Assembly (NCBI RefSeq): GCF_004295485.1 | Contig: NZ_CP036164.1 | Location: forward strand, 1,426,001-1,490,000 | Reading direction: 5' to 3' | DNA: 64,000 nt | Source: Janibacter limosus | Lineage (GTDB): Bacteria; Actinomycetota; Actinomycetes; Actinomycetales; Dermatophilaceae | Shown here: positions 56,051 to 63,834 of the stretch, piece by piece | Layout of the letters: the number at the start of each line of letters is the position of its first letter | Numbering within the stretch: position 1 is the first letter of the stretch | Notes under the pieces: model-generated | Seen by the model: only the letters and a program-made list of their open reading frames with translations | What the model was told of the DNA's origin: nothing | The model's database searches: none | Position numbers and translations under genes: made by a program

Positions 56051-57400
56051 ATGTTTCGTGGTACCCGCCGTCCGCACGGCACCGTTCGGGCTGTCCTCGC
56101 CCTCTGCCTCGTCGGCGCAATCGCATCGGCACCCTCCGCCATCGCGGAGCCCACCGACCCGCCCTCCTCGGCCACCACGCAGTCGACCACCCCTGCGCCC
56201 ACCGGCACCTCGACCAGCGGCAGCCCCAGCCTCGCGTGGACGCCCGACGGCACGTCACCCGTCGGTGGCAGCGACACCCCCCTGAGCGGCACCGACCTGG
56301 ACTCCCAGATCGCCGAGGCCGACCGTCTCGCAGCCGACCTGGTCAAGGACAACAAGGACATCGCGGCTGCGGTCAAGTCGCTCAAGTCCTACTCCAAGAA
56401 GGCCAACAAGCTCCTGCAGAAGAAGGCGACCGCGCGCGACGAGTACAACACCGCCAAGGACGAGGCGGACACCGCGCAGAAGGCCCTCGACACGTACAAG
56501 AGCCGACTGTCCAAGGGGCGCCAGGACCTGCGCAGCTGGGCCTTCAACACCTACACCCAGGGCGGGTACTCCGACACGGTCACGATGCTCGGGACCATCA
56601 CCGATCAGTCGAAGACCTCGGGCAACTCCGCCGGGGACCTCTCCTACCTCACCGACGAGCGCATCCGCACCGTCGACGTCGTGCGGCAGGACACCGTCAC
56701 CCAGTCGTCGCTGACCAAGAAGAAGAGCACCGCGCTGGCCAAGGCGAAGAAGGCCAAGAAGAAGGCCGACCTCGCCAAGTCGCGCGCGGACACGGTGCTC
56801 AAGGAGCGCAAGACAGCGCTGGAGGACCTGCGACGCAAGCACTCCGAGGAGCTGGCCAAGGCCGGCCCGGTGATCAACGCGCTCATCGGGCTCCCTGACG
56901 ACAAGGCCCAGGGCGCCGGCGACCGCCTGACCTCTGCCCTGAAGGATCTCGGTCAGGACGTCACCCAGTTCGAGGACGCCAAGCCGTGCTCCACCGAGAC
57001 CGGCACCTACCCCAACGGCCAGATCCCACCGGGGAGCCTGTGCCCGCTGATCGGTGCCCCCGGCGAGTCCCTGCGGCCCAAGGCTGCCGCCGCGTTCAAC
57101 TCGATGAGCAAGGCCTACCAGCGCGACACCGGCAACCTGCTGTGCGTCACCGACAGCTACCGCTCCTACGCCGAGCAGGTCATCACCAAGCAGAACAGAG
57201 GCAGCTGGGCGGCGGCACCGGGCTCGAGCAACCACGGTCTGGGCAAGGCGCTCGACCTGTGCGGGGGCGTCAACAACTTCGGTCACCCGGCACACGCGTG
57301 GATGCAGCAGAACGCACCGCTGTACGGCTGGTTCCACCCCTCGTGGGCGGCGGCCGGTGGCTCGCTCCCCGAGCCGTGGCACTGGGAGTACTCGGGCTGA
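56051..57400 (+). CDS. Secreted M15-family peptidase (D-Ala-D-Ala carboxypeptidase type)
   Basis: A 449-residue exported protein. A Sec signal (FRGTRRPHGTVRAVLALCLVGAIASAPSAIA, cut near 33) is followed by a Ser/Thr/Pro-rich linker, a long coiled coil (about 85-290, rich in KKAKKKADLAK), and the VanY/M15B domain at about 310-449. Zinc motifs are SSNHGLGKALDLCGG (H, D) and EPWHWEYSG (H). Coiled coil plus peptidoglycan hydrolase resembles division-associated hydrolases. ATG 56051 follows CAGGAGA; TAAGAT at 56017-56022 is a likely -10. Confidence 0.92.
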   Translation: MFRGTRRPHGTVRAVLALCLVGAIASAPSAIAEPTDPPSSATTQSTTPAPTGTSTSGSPSLAWTPDGTSPVGGSDTPLSGTDLDSQIAEADRLAADLVKDNKDIAAAVKSLKSYSKKANKLLQKKATARDEYNTAKDEADTAQKALDTYKSRLSKGRQDLRSWAFNTYTQGGYSDTVTMLGTITDQSKTSGNSAGDLSYLTDERIRTVDVVRQDTVTQSSLTKKKSTALAKAKKAKKKADLAKSRADTVLKERKTALEDLRRKHSEELAKAGPVINALIGLPDDKAQGAGDRLTSALKDLGQDVTQFEDAKPCSTETGTYPNGQIPPGSLCPLIGAPGESLRPKAAAAFNSMSKAYQRDTGNLLCVTDSYRSYAEQVITKQNRGSWAAAPGSSNHGLGKALDLCGGVNNFGHPAHAWMQQNAPLYGWFHPSWAAAGGSLPEPWHWEYSG

Positions 57401-57420
57401 TCCGCCCCCCGCGAGCCGGG

Positions 57421-58776
57421 TCAGCCGGCCTGGCTGCCCACCTGCTGCTCGGGGGTCTTGACCGGGATGAGCACGGCCAGCCCGGCGACGAGGACGAGCG
57501 CGATCCCGAGGATGCCCCAGTACTGGGTGTTGGTCTCGCCGGTCACCACTGAGCCGATCCAGATGAAGAGGCCGAAGGCAGCGGGCGCCAGGAAGGACAC
57601 GACCCGGCCGGTGGTCGCGTAGAGACCGAAGATCTCGCCGCCCTGCCCCTCGGGGATGACCCGGGCGAGGAAGCTGCGCGAGGACGCCTGCGCCGGTCCG
57701 ACGAAGGCGGTCATCGCCAGACCCAGGGTCCAGAAGACCGTCTTGCCGCCGTCGTGGAGGACGAAGATCCCCAGCCCGAGCGCGGTCAGTGCGACGAGCG
57801 AGATGAGGATGACCCGCTTGGGGCCCAGCACGTCGTCGAGCAGGCCGAAGAGCATCGTCGCGATGCCGGCCACGATGTTGGCCACGGCGCCGAAGATGAT
57901 GACCTCCCCGGCGGACAGGCCGAAGGTGCCGGCCGCCAGGATCGCGCCGAAGGCGAAGACCCCGGCAAGCCCGTCACGGAAGAGCGCAGAGGCACCGAGG
58001 AAGAAGACGGTGTGCCGCGACTGGCCCCACAGGCGACGCAGCGAGTCCCACACGAGCTTGTAGGAGTCGACGACGCCGATCCGCGGCACGGCCTCCTTGG
58101 GGGTGTCCTTCAGCACGAAGAAGGCGGGCAGGGTGAACAGCAGGATCCACACGCCGCAGACGATCATCGAGACCCGGATGTCCAGGCCCGCGTCACCGGT
58201 CACGCCGAAGAGGCCCACGTCGGGCTGGATGAAGAGGAAGTAGATGAGCAGCAGGACGAGGATGCCGCCGAGGTAGCCCATCCCCCAGCCGAAGCCGGAG
58301 ACCCGACCCACGTTGCGCGGGGAGGCCACCTGCTCGATCGAGGCGTTGTAGTTGACGCTGGCGATCTCGGAGATGATCGACCCGGCGCCGAGCAGGACCA
58401 GCCCCACGACGAGGAATGCCGGCTCGGGCCGGACGAAGAACAGCGCGGCCGAGATGGCGGCGAGGATCCAGGTCTGGATGCGCAGGTTGCGCACGCCCCG
58501 GCCGGACCGGTCGGAGTTCTGCCCCAGCACCGGCGCCAGCAGCGCCACGAGCAGGCCGGAAACCGCGGTGGAGATCGCCAGTGCCGTGGAGGTCGTGTTG
58601 GTGGAGCCGAAGCTCTCGCTCGTCAGGTACACCGCGAAGACGAAGGTCGTGATGACCGTGTTGAAGGGTTGGGAACCCCAGTCCCACATGGCCCAGCCGA
58701 GGATCCGGCTGAGGCCCCCCTGGCCCTCGGCACGCAGGGCGGTGGTCGGCTCCGCAGGCCTCGTCACGTCGGTCAC
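57421..58776 (-). CDS. MFS transporter, UMF1/Atg22-like
   Basis: A 451-residue permease with 12 predicted helices, of the UMF1 type: AMWDWGSQPFNTVITTFVFAVYLTSESFG, RKxx-free loops, SVNYNASIEQVASPRNVGRVSGFGWGMGYLGGILVLLLIYF, and PEGQGGEIFGLYATTGRVVSFLAPAAFGLF. The first-helix phrase YDWGSSAY-like (here WDWGSQPF) is diagnostic. GTG 58776 is chosen because TAGCCT lies exactly 6 nt upstream. The substrate is unknown. Confidence 0.92.
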   Translation of the reverse strand: MTDVTRPAEPTTALRAEGQGGLSRILGWAMWDWGSQPFNTVITTFVFAVYLTSESFGSTNTTSTALAISTAVSGLLVALLAPVLGQNSDRSGRGVRNLRIQTWILAAISAALFFVRPEPAFLVVGLVLLGAGSIISEIASVNYNASIEQVASPRNVGRVSGFGWGMGYLGGILVLLLIYFLFIQPDVGLFGVTGDAGLDIRVSMIVCGVWILLFTLPAFFVLKDTPKEAVPRIGVVDSYKLVWDSLRRLWGQSRHTVFFLGASALFRDGLAGVFAFGAILAAGTFGLSAGEVIIFGAVANIVAGIATMLFGLLDDVLGPKRVILISLVALTALGLGIFVLHDGGKTVFWTLGLAMTAFVGPAQASSRSFLARVIPEGQGGEIFGLYATTGRVVSFLAPAAFGLFIWIGSVVTGETNTQYWGILGIALVLVAGLAVLIPVKTPEQQVGSQAG

Positions 58777-58788
58777 GTGGTGAGGCTA
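58774..58788 (-). promoter_or_regulatory. Leaderless promoter of the MFS gene
   Basis: TAGCCT (58788-58783 on the minus strand), CACCAC, then GTG 58776; 6-nt gap. Confidence 0.55.
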
Positions 58789-58937
58789 TCGCCCCGTCCT
58801 CGGGTCGAGGTGCGCGACACGGCCTCGACGCGCTATCCTGTGGGGTCGCCCCAGCCGTTGACCCGTGAGCATCGCGGACAGAGCCGCTCACGCGGAGGTC
58901 TGGCGGGGGCCGCTGCACCGCAATGACGCGAGCAGCA

Positions 58938-58963
58938 GGAACATCCGACGCACCTACGGCGTT
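58938..58963 (+). promoter_or_regulatory. SigR/SigH-type ECF promoter before rbpA
   Basis: GGAAC at 58938-58942 and GTT at 58961-58963 are separated by 18 bp, matching the GGAAY-N18-GTT consensus of the thiol-stress sigma factors SigR (Streptomyces) and SigH (mycobacteria). rbpA is an established SigR target in Streptomyces. The leader would be about 60 nt. A second, sigma-70-like hexamer (TATCCT) lies near 58835. Confidence 0.65.
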
Positions 58964-59028
58964 ATGGCACATGAGACGTCTGCGCGCAGGGGCGCAGGCA
59001 TCGCGAGAGCAATCAGGAGATACGCAAC

Positions 59029-59385
59029 ATGGCAGAGCGCACGCTGCGCGGGACGCGCATGGTCAGCTTCAGCATGGAGACGACGGACAACGTCGTCCCC
59101 AGCGACCGTCAGATCACGGCCTACGCCTGTGAGGACGGCCACAAGACCGAGCTGCCCTTCTCCGTCGAGGCAGACATCCCCAGCACCTGGGAGTGCCGCT
59201 GCGGCAAGCTCGGCAAGCTCGTCGACGGACCCGAGCCCGAGCTCAAGCCCGTCAAGCACGTGCGTACCCACTGGGACATGCTGCTCGAGCGTCGCTCCAT
59301 CCCCGAGCTCGAGGAGCTCCTCGAGGAGCGCCTCGCGCTCCTGCGCGCCAAGCGTGGCGAGAAGCCCCGCAAGCGCAGCGCCTGA
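59029..59385 (+). CDS. rbpA: RNA polymerase-binding protein RbpA
   Basis: A 118-residue actinobacterial RNA polymerase factor that stabilises open complexes with the principal sigma. The N-terminal tail is MAERTLRGTRMVSFSMETTDNV; the central core has ITAYACEDGHKTELPFSVEADIPSTWECRCG (Cys pair in WECRCG), and the basic linker and sigma-interacting helix lie in VRTHWDMLLERRSIPELEELLEERLALLRAKRG. AGGAGA precedes the ATG. It is divergent in role from the convergent fxsA-ppm-lnt genes, an order known in other actinobacteria. Confidence 0.98.
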   Translation: MAERTLRGTRMVSFSMETTDNVVPSDRQITAYACEDGHKTELPFSVEADIPSTWECRCGKLGKLVDGPEPELKPVKHVRTHWDMLLERRSIPELEELLEERLALLRAKRGEKPRKRSA

Positions 59386-59399
59386 GACACGGCCGACGC

Positions 59400-59446
59400 A
59401 CGAAGGGGGCGCCCCCACTGATCACCGGTGGGGGCGCCCCCTTCGT
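59400..59446. terminator. Bidirectional terminator rbpA/fxsA
   Basis: Perfect 19-bp arms (59400-59418 and 59428-59446) with a 9-nt loop between convergent genes. The stem ends carry CGAAGGGGG in both orientations. The last stem base touches the fxsA stop codon. Confidence 0.88.
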
Positions 59447-59949
59447 CAGTCGTCGACGATCTCACCCTCGACGACATCGCCGTCGTTGCCGGGGCGGTCA
59501 CGGGTGCGACGCACCCGCGCCTCCCCCGGGGCCACGGACATGCCGGCGGCGAGCAGACGCCGGGCCACGAGCGCCTCGAGACCGATCCGCGCCACCGGCC
59601 GGGTGAGGGGCAGCACGAAGACGAGGCCCACGACGGCCGAGACGAACCCGGGCAGGGTGAGCAGGACGCCGCCGACGAAGACGAGCACGGCGTCGGCGAT
59701 CTCCCGGCTGGGCATCTGACCGCTGCGCAGGGCGGTGCGCAGCGCCTGCCAGGTCCGTCGGCCCTCACGGCGCAGCAACCACGCGCCGAGCGCGGAGAGC
59801 GCGATCACGAGCAGGAGCGTCGGCCAGAAGCCGATCCAGCGGCCGACCGCGATGAGGACGGCCACCTCGAGGACCACCCACAGCACCAGGGCAAGGGGCA
59901 CCAGCGCCAGCCTGCGGCGGCGCCGTCGTGGGGCAGGTCCGTGGATCAC
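59446..59949 (-). CDS. fxsA: FxsA-family membrane protein
   Basis: A 167-residue protein with the FxsA core: LVPLALVLWVVLEVAVLIAVGRWIGFWPTLLLVIALSALGAWLLRREG and ADAVLVFVGGVLLTLPGFVSAVVGLVFVLPLTRPVAR, three to four membrane helices. The E. coli homologue modifies F-exclusion of phage T7; the actinobacterial role is unknown. Overlaps the ppm stop by 4 nt, so it is the last gene of lnt-ppm-fxsA. Confidence 0.92.
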   Translation of the reverse strand: MIHGPAPRRRRRRLALVPLALVLWVVLEVAVLIAVGRWIGFWPTLLLVIALSALGAWLLRREGRRTWQALRTALRSGQMPSREIADAVLVFVGGVLLTLPGFVSAVVGLVFVLPLTRPVARIGLEALVARRLLAAGMSVAPGEARVRRTRDRPGNDGDVVEGEIVDD

Positions 59950-60731
59950 AGTCGGTGCCAGGTCGGCTCTCGGTCGAGGAGTCGCTGCAGCTGTCCTCGG
60001 CGGTGCGCCAGACCCCAGCGCGTGATGCGCGACATCGACTCGCGGACGACGTCGCCGTCCATCTTGGAGTCGCCGATCTCACGCTCGACGAAGGTGATCG
60101 GCACCTCGACGACCGTGAGTCCAGCGCGCACGGTCCGCACCGTCAGGTCGGTCTGGAAGACATAGCCCGCGCTCTCGACCTTGTCCAGACCGATCGTGCG
60201 CAGCGTCTCGGCGCGGTAGACGCGGTATCCGGCCGTCGCGTCGTTGACCGACATCCCGAGGATGACCTTGATGTAGAGGTTGCCGGCCATGCTGATCGCC
60301 TTGCGATCCAGCGGCCAGTTGACGATCTTGCCCCCGCGCACGTAGCGCGAGCCGATGACCAGGTCGGCGTCTGCCGCGACCTCGAGCATGCTGGGCAGGT
60401 GCTCCGGGCGGTGCGACCCGTCAGCGTCCATCTCGACGACGGCGTCGTATCCCCGCTCGAGGGCCCACGTGAAGCCGGCGAGGTAGGCGGCGCCCAAGCC
60501 CTCCTTGCCCTGCCGGTGCAGGACCTGGACGTGATCATCGCTGGCTGCCAGCTCGTCGGCGATGTCACCGGTGCCGTCGGGCGAGTTGTCGTCGAGGACC
60601 ACGACGTCGGCGCTGGGCACCGCGGCCCGCACCCGCTCGACGACCAGCGGCAGGTTGTCACGCTCGTTGTAGGTCGGGATGAGCACGGCGACCCGCTCGA
60701 TCAGCGGACGCGGCTGGGTGGAGTCAGGCAC
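59946..60731 (-). CDS. ppm: Polyprenol monophosphomannose synthase
   Basis: A 261-residue GT2 glycosyltransferase that makes polyprenyl-phosphate-mannose, the donor for mannosylated lipids and proteins. Seen: VAVLIPTYNERDNLPLVVERV, VVVLDDNSPDGTGDIAD, VEMDADGSHRPEHLP (metal DAD) and IGSRYVRGG. Mycobacterial Ppm1 is fused to an Lnt-like domain; here the two are separate genes overlapping by 8 bp. Confidence 0.95.
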   Translation of the reverse strand: MPDSTQPRPLIERVAVLIPTYNERDNLPLVVERVRAAVPSADVVVLDDNSPDGTGDIADELAASDDHVQVLHRQGKEGLGAAYLAGFTWALERGYDAVVEMDADGSHRPEHLPSMLEVAADADLVIGSRYVRGGKIVNWPLDRKAISMAGNLYIKVILGMSVNDATAGYRVYRAETLRTIGLDKVESAGYVFQTDLTVRTVRAGLTVVEVPITFVEREIGDSKMDGDVVRESMSRITRWGLAHRRGQLQRLLDREPTWHRL

Positions 60732-62307
60732 CGGTGGAGGCTTCCTCGATCTGGGCGGTGGAGCGGTCGTCGGTCGACCGGGACTCGACCCTACCCGTCC
60801 GGGATCGACGCAGCCGCCACGCCACGGCGATCAGCAGCAGAAGCGCGCTGCCCCACTCGACCCACGGTCCGAGACGGTCCGAGATCGTCAGGCCGCTGCG
60901 CAGCACGACGTTGTCGACTGGTTGGGCAGCGGTGAAGAGCTCGGTGGTCGGAGTGCTCGACCCGTCAGGGTTGATGAACCCCGAGACCCCGACGGTGGAG
61001 ACGTGCGCCACGCTGCGACCGTGCTCGATGGCCCGGATCCGCGAGATGGCGTACTGCTGCGTCGACTCGGCGGAGTACCCGAAGGTCGCGTTGTTGGTCT
61101 GCACGACGAGGAGGCTGGGCACTCCCTTCGCCTCGGCGTCCTTGACCGCCGAGCGCATCAGGCCGTCGTAGGCCACCTCGAAGCAGATCGTCGGTACTGC
61201 GGTGAAGTCACCCTCTCGGCCCTGCACCGGGAAGGCGACGTTGCGGTCGCCCTTGGCGAACCCGACCCGCACCAGGTCCACCTTGGAGCTGAAGAGCCGG
61301 TAGAACTCACGGTTGGGTACGTACTCGGCGAAGGGGACGGGGTGCTGCTTGACGTAGCGCTGCGGCTCTCCCCCACCCGGCTCGTACAGCAGTGAGGCAT
61401 TGGACACCGCTGGCGCCGGCTCGTCGAGTATCGCGCCGATGATGATGGGTATGTCGACCGCGGCCAGAGCGCGCTGGACCTGCTCCTTGGCATCATCATT
61501 GCGCAGCGGGTCGATGTCGGAGGAGTTCTCCGGCCAGATGACCAGGTCGAGGTCGTCGTACCGCTCTGCCAAGGCCTCGGTGCCGGCGACATGGTTGTCC
61601 AGGACCTTGCGCCGCTCCGCGTTGAAGTCCAGCCCGGCACGGGGCACGTTGCCCTGCACGAGGCCGATCCTGGCCGTGGACTCACCGCTGGTGGGCACGG
61701 GAACGGCGAAGGCACCCAGACCCGACACGAGGGCCACCACGACGGCGACGACGGGCAGGCGTCGGGTCACCGCGAGCAGGACGAGCGGTACGGCGATCAG
61801 GGCCACGACGAAGGTGATGAGCGGTGCTCCCCCGATCGCGGCCCATTGGGCGAAGGGGGTGTCGGCCTGGGAGAAGGCGATCCGCGCCCAGGGGAAGCCG
61901 CCGTAGGGCAGGCTCCCCCGGATCCACTCCTGAAGCACCCACAGCACGGGGATGAGCAGTGCAGCCGGAAGCAGCCGACCCGCTCGCAGGAGGGGACGCT
62001 GCACCACCGCCAGCACCGCGCCCATCGCGGCCAGGTAGAGACCCTCGGTGAGGGCCAGGGCGAACCAGGGGAACTTGCCGACGAAGATGCCCGACCAGCT
62101 GAGGGTCGGAAGGAAGCAGGCGACGCCGGCGACCAGTCCCAGCAGGGCGCCCGTGCGCGGCGACACGTCCCACATCGAGATGCCCACGAGGGCGACGCCG
62201 ACGATCGCGAGGTAGGCGAGGTTGTTGTCGGGGAAGGACAGCCACAGGCACAGGCCGCCGGCCAGGGCCAGCAGCAGCCGTGCGGGCAGCCGCTCGATCA
62301 CTCCCAT
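60724..62307 (-). CDS. lnt: Apolipoprotein N-acyltransferase
   Basis: A 527-residue enzyme acylating the N-terminal cysteine of lipoproteins. About 7 N-terminal membrane helices (LLLALAGGLCLWLSFPDNNLAYLA, WVLQEWIRGSLPYGGFPW) precede the nitrilase domain (about 220-480). The catalytic residues are E in LVIWPENSSDID, K in the RYVKQHPVPFAEYVP region and C in PTICFEVAYDGLMR; a final helix anchors the C-terminus. The start overlaps the lrp-like gene by 10 bp; ppm overlaps its end. Confidence 0.95.
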   Translation of the reverse strand: MGVIERLPARLLLALAGGLCLWLSFPDNNLAYLAIVGVALVGISMWDVSPRTGALLGLVAGVACFLPTLSWSGIFVGKFPWFALALTEGLYLAAMGAVLAVVQRPLLRAGRLLPAALLIPVLWVLQEWIRGSLPYGGFPWARIAFSQADTPFAQWAAIGGAPLITFVVALIAVPLVLLAVTRRLPVVAVVVALVSGLGAFAVPVPTSGESTARIGLVQGNVPRAGLDFNAERRKVLDNHVAGTEALAERYDDLDLVIWPENSSDIDPLRNDDAKEQVQRALAAVDIPIIIGAILDEPAPAVSNASLLYEPGGGEPQRYVKQHPVPFAEYVPNREFYRLFSSKVDLVRVGFAKGDRNVAFPVQGREGDFTAVPTICFEVAYDGLMRSAVKDAEAKGVPSLLVVQTNNATFGYSAESTQQYAISRIRAIEHGRSVAHVSTVGVSGFINPDGSSTPTTELFTAAQPVDNVVLRSGLTISDRLGPWVEWGSALLLLIAVAWRLRRSRTGRVESRSTDDRSTAQIEEASTGA

Positions 62308-62720
62308 GCGGTGCTCAGCACGACGGTGGTGCGGGTTGAGACCCCGCCGCGGTTGCGGACCCGGCCCAGCAGCTCCTCGAGGGCCTGGGGAGTGCTCACC
62401 CGCACGCGGAGCAGGTAGTTGGCGTCACCGGCGACGGAGTAGCAGGCATCGATCTCCTCGATGCCCTGCAGGCGGTCCGGCACGTCGTCGGGGGCGCTGG
62501 GATCGAGCGGCGCGACCGCGATGAAGGCGGTGAGGGGCGTGCCCATCGAGGCGGGATCCACGACCGCGGTGTAGCTCGTGATCGCTCCGCGCTCCTCCAG
62601 GCGCCGCACCCGCTGGTGCACTGCAGAGGTGGACAATCCGATCGCCTTGCCCAAGTCGGTGTAGCTCATCCGCCCGTCGTCGCGCAGGAGGTCGATGATG
62701 CGTCGATCTGCCGCTTCCAT
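62298..62720 (-). CDS. Lrp/AsnC-family transcriptional regulator
   Basis: A 140-residue regulator. The helix-turn-helix at about 4-60 reads DRRIIDLLRDDGRMSYTDLGKAIGLSTSAVHQRVRRLEERG; the RAM ligand domain at about 65-138 includes IAVAPLDPSAPDDV and ACYSVAGDANYLLRVRV. ATG 62720 has TATGGT 6 nt upstream. Its 3' end overlaps lnt by 10 bp, so it heads the lnt-ppm-fxsA operon. Confidence 0.95.
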   Translation of the reverse strand: MEAADRRIIDLLRDDGRMSYTDLGKAIGLSTSAVHQRVRRLEERGAITSYTAVVDPASMGTPLTAFIAVAPLDPSAPDDVPDRLQGIEEIDACYSVAGDANYLLRVRVSTPQALEELLGRVRNRGGVSTRTTVVLSTAWE

Positions 62721-62732
62721 GGGTGAACCATA
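62718..62732 (-). promoter_or_regulatory. Leaderless promoter of the lrp-like gene
   Basis: TATGGT (62732-62727 on the minus strand), TCACCC, then ATG 62720; 6-nt gap. It is back to back with the exonuclease promoter only 14 bp away. Confidence 0.55.
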
Positions 62733-62745
62733 GGCGACGGACCCG

Positions 62746-62761
62746 TAAGGTCGGGCCCATG
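62746..62761 (+). promoter_or_regulatory. Leaderless promoter of the 5'-3' exonuclease gene
   Basis: TAAGGT at 62746-62751, a 7-nt gap, then ATG 62759. The 38-bp divergent region is too short for normal leaders on both sides. Confidence 0.5.
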
Positions 62762-63694
62762 TCCGACTTGGCACGCGACCGCCTGCTCCTGCTCGACTCC
62801 GCCTCGCTGTACTTCCGTGCCTTCTACGGGGTACCTGAGCGGGCGCCGGTGCCCTCCGGTCTGCCGACCAACGCCGTTGCCGGCTTCCTCGACATGCTCG
62901 CCACCCTCGTCACGCGATACCGGCCCACGCACGTCGTGGCCTGCTGGGACGACGACTGGCGGCCGCAGTGGCGCGTCGACGCCATCCCCACCTACAAGGC
63001 CCACCGGGTCGCCGAGGACACCGCCGACGGTGAGGAGGTCCCCGACGAGCTGTCCCCGCAGGTGCCGGTCATCGTCGACGCGCTCGAGGCGATCGGCATC
63101 GCGCGCGTCGGGGCGGCCCACTACGAGGCCGATGACGTCATCGGCACCTATGCCATGCGCTACCGCGACGTGATGCCGGTCGACATCGTCACCGGCGACC
63201 GCGACCTCTTCCAGCTCGTCGACGACGCCTCGGCCACCCGCGTGCTCTACACGGCCCGCGGCGGGGTGCGCGACCCCGACGTCGTCACCCAGGCCTTCCT
63301 CGAGAGCAAGTACGGGGTGACCACCGGCGATGCCTATGCCGACATGGCCGCGATGCGCGGGGACACCAGCGACGGGTTGCCGGGAGTCAAGGGGATCGGC
63401 GACAAGACGGCCGCGACCCTCATCCGGGACTTCGGCTCGCTGGCGGGTGTGCGCGCGGCCCTCGCCGCCGGCGACCCGACGATCAAGGGAGCGCGCCGCC
63501 TGCGGCTCGAGGAAGCCAGCGACTACCTCGACGTCGCTCCGCTCGTCGTGCGGGTCGCCCACGACGTGCCGGTCGGTAACGGCGACATCCGACTCCCTTC
63601 GGACATCGTCGACCCGGCAGCGATGAGCCGGCTGGCCGTGGAGCACGGCCTGACCTCAGCCTTCGACCGGGTCGCCACCGCCCTGCGCTCCTGA
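62759..63694 (+). CDS. 5'-3' exonuclease (PolA N-terminal-type)
   Basis: A 311-residue FEN-type nuclease: LLLLDSASLYFRAFYGVP, HVVACWDDDWRPQWRVDAIPTYKAHR, HYEADDVIGTYAMRY, VDIVTGDRDLFQLVDD, then the helix-hairpin-helix DTSDGLPGVKGIGDKTAATLIRDFGSL. The acidic metal residues (D, EADD, GDRD) are present. It is a stand-alone homologue of the polymerase I exonuclease domain, as found next to helY in mycobacteria, and probably acts on flaps or RNA primers. Confidence 0.95.
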   Translation: MSDLARDRLLLLDSASLYFRAFYGVPERAPVPSGLPTNAVAGFLDMLATLVTRYRPTHVVACWDDDWRPQWRVDAIPTYKAHRVAEDTADGEEVPDELSPQVPVIVDALEAIGIARVGAAHYEADDVIGTYAMRYRDVMPVDIVTGDRDLFQLVDDASATRVLYTARGGVRDPDVVTQAFLESKYGVTTGDAYADMAAMRGDTSDGLPGVKGIGDKTAATLIRDFGSLAGVRAALAAGDPTIKGARRLRLEEASDYLDVAPLVVRVAHDVPVGNGDIRLPSDIVDPAAMSRLAVEHGLTSAFDRVATALRS

Positions 63695-63704
63695 CCCCGT
63701 CCCC

Positions 63705-63830
63705 CAGGTCCGCATTTCCTTAAGGTCGTGCGCTCTCAGGTGCGCATTTCCTTAAGGTCGTGCGCTCTCAGGTGCGCATTTCCTTAAGGTCGTGCGCTCT
63801 GGTGCGCATTTCCTCAAGGTCGTGCGAAGG
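63705..63830. repeat. 32-bp tandem repeat, about four copies
   Basis: Three almost identical 32-bp units at 63705-63736, 63737-63768 and 63769-63800, then a diverged 30-nt fourth (63801-63830). Each contains CGCATTTCCTTAAGGTCGTG with an inner palindrome CCTTAAGG (CCTCAAGG in copy 4). The block is AT-richer than its surroundings and fills the gap between the convergent exonuclease and helY genes. There is no spacer variation, so it is not CRISPR. Confidence 0.9.
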
Positions 63831-63834
63831 GAGG

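Noticed and set aside
63705..63830. Regularly repeated 32-bp block that could suggest CRISPR.
   Set aside because: Units are directly adjacent with no variable spacers and no cas genes.
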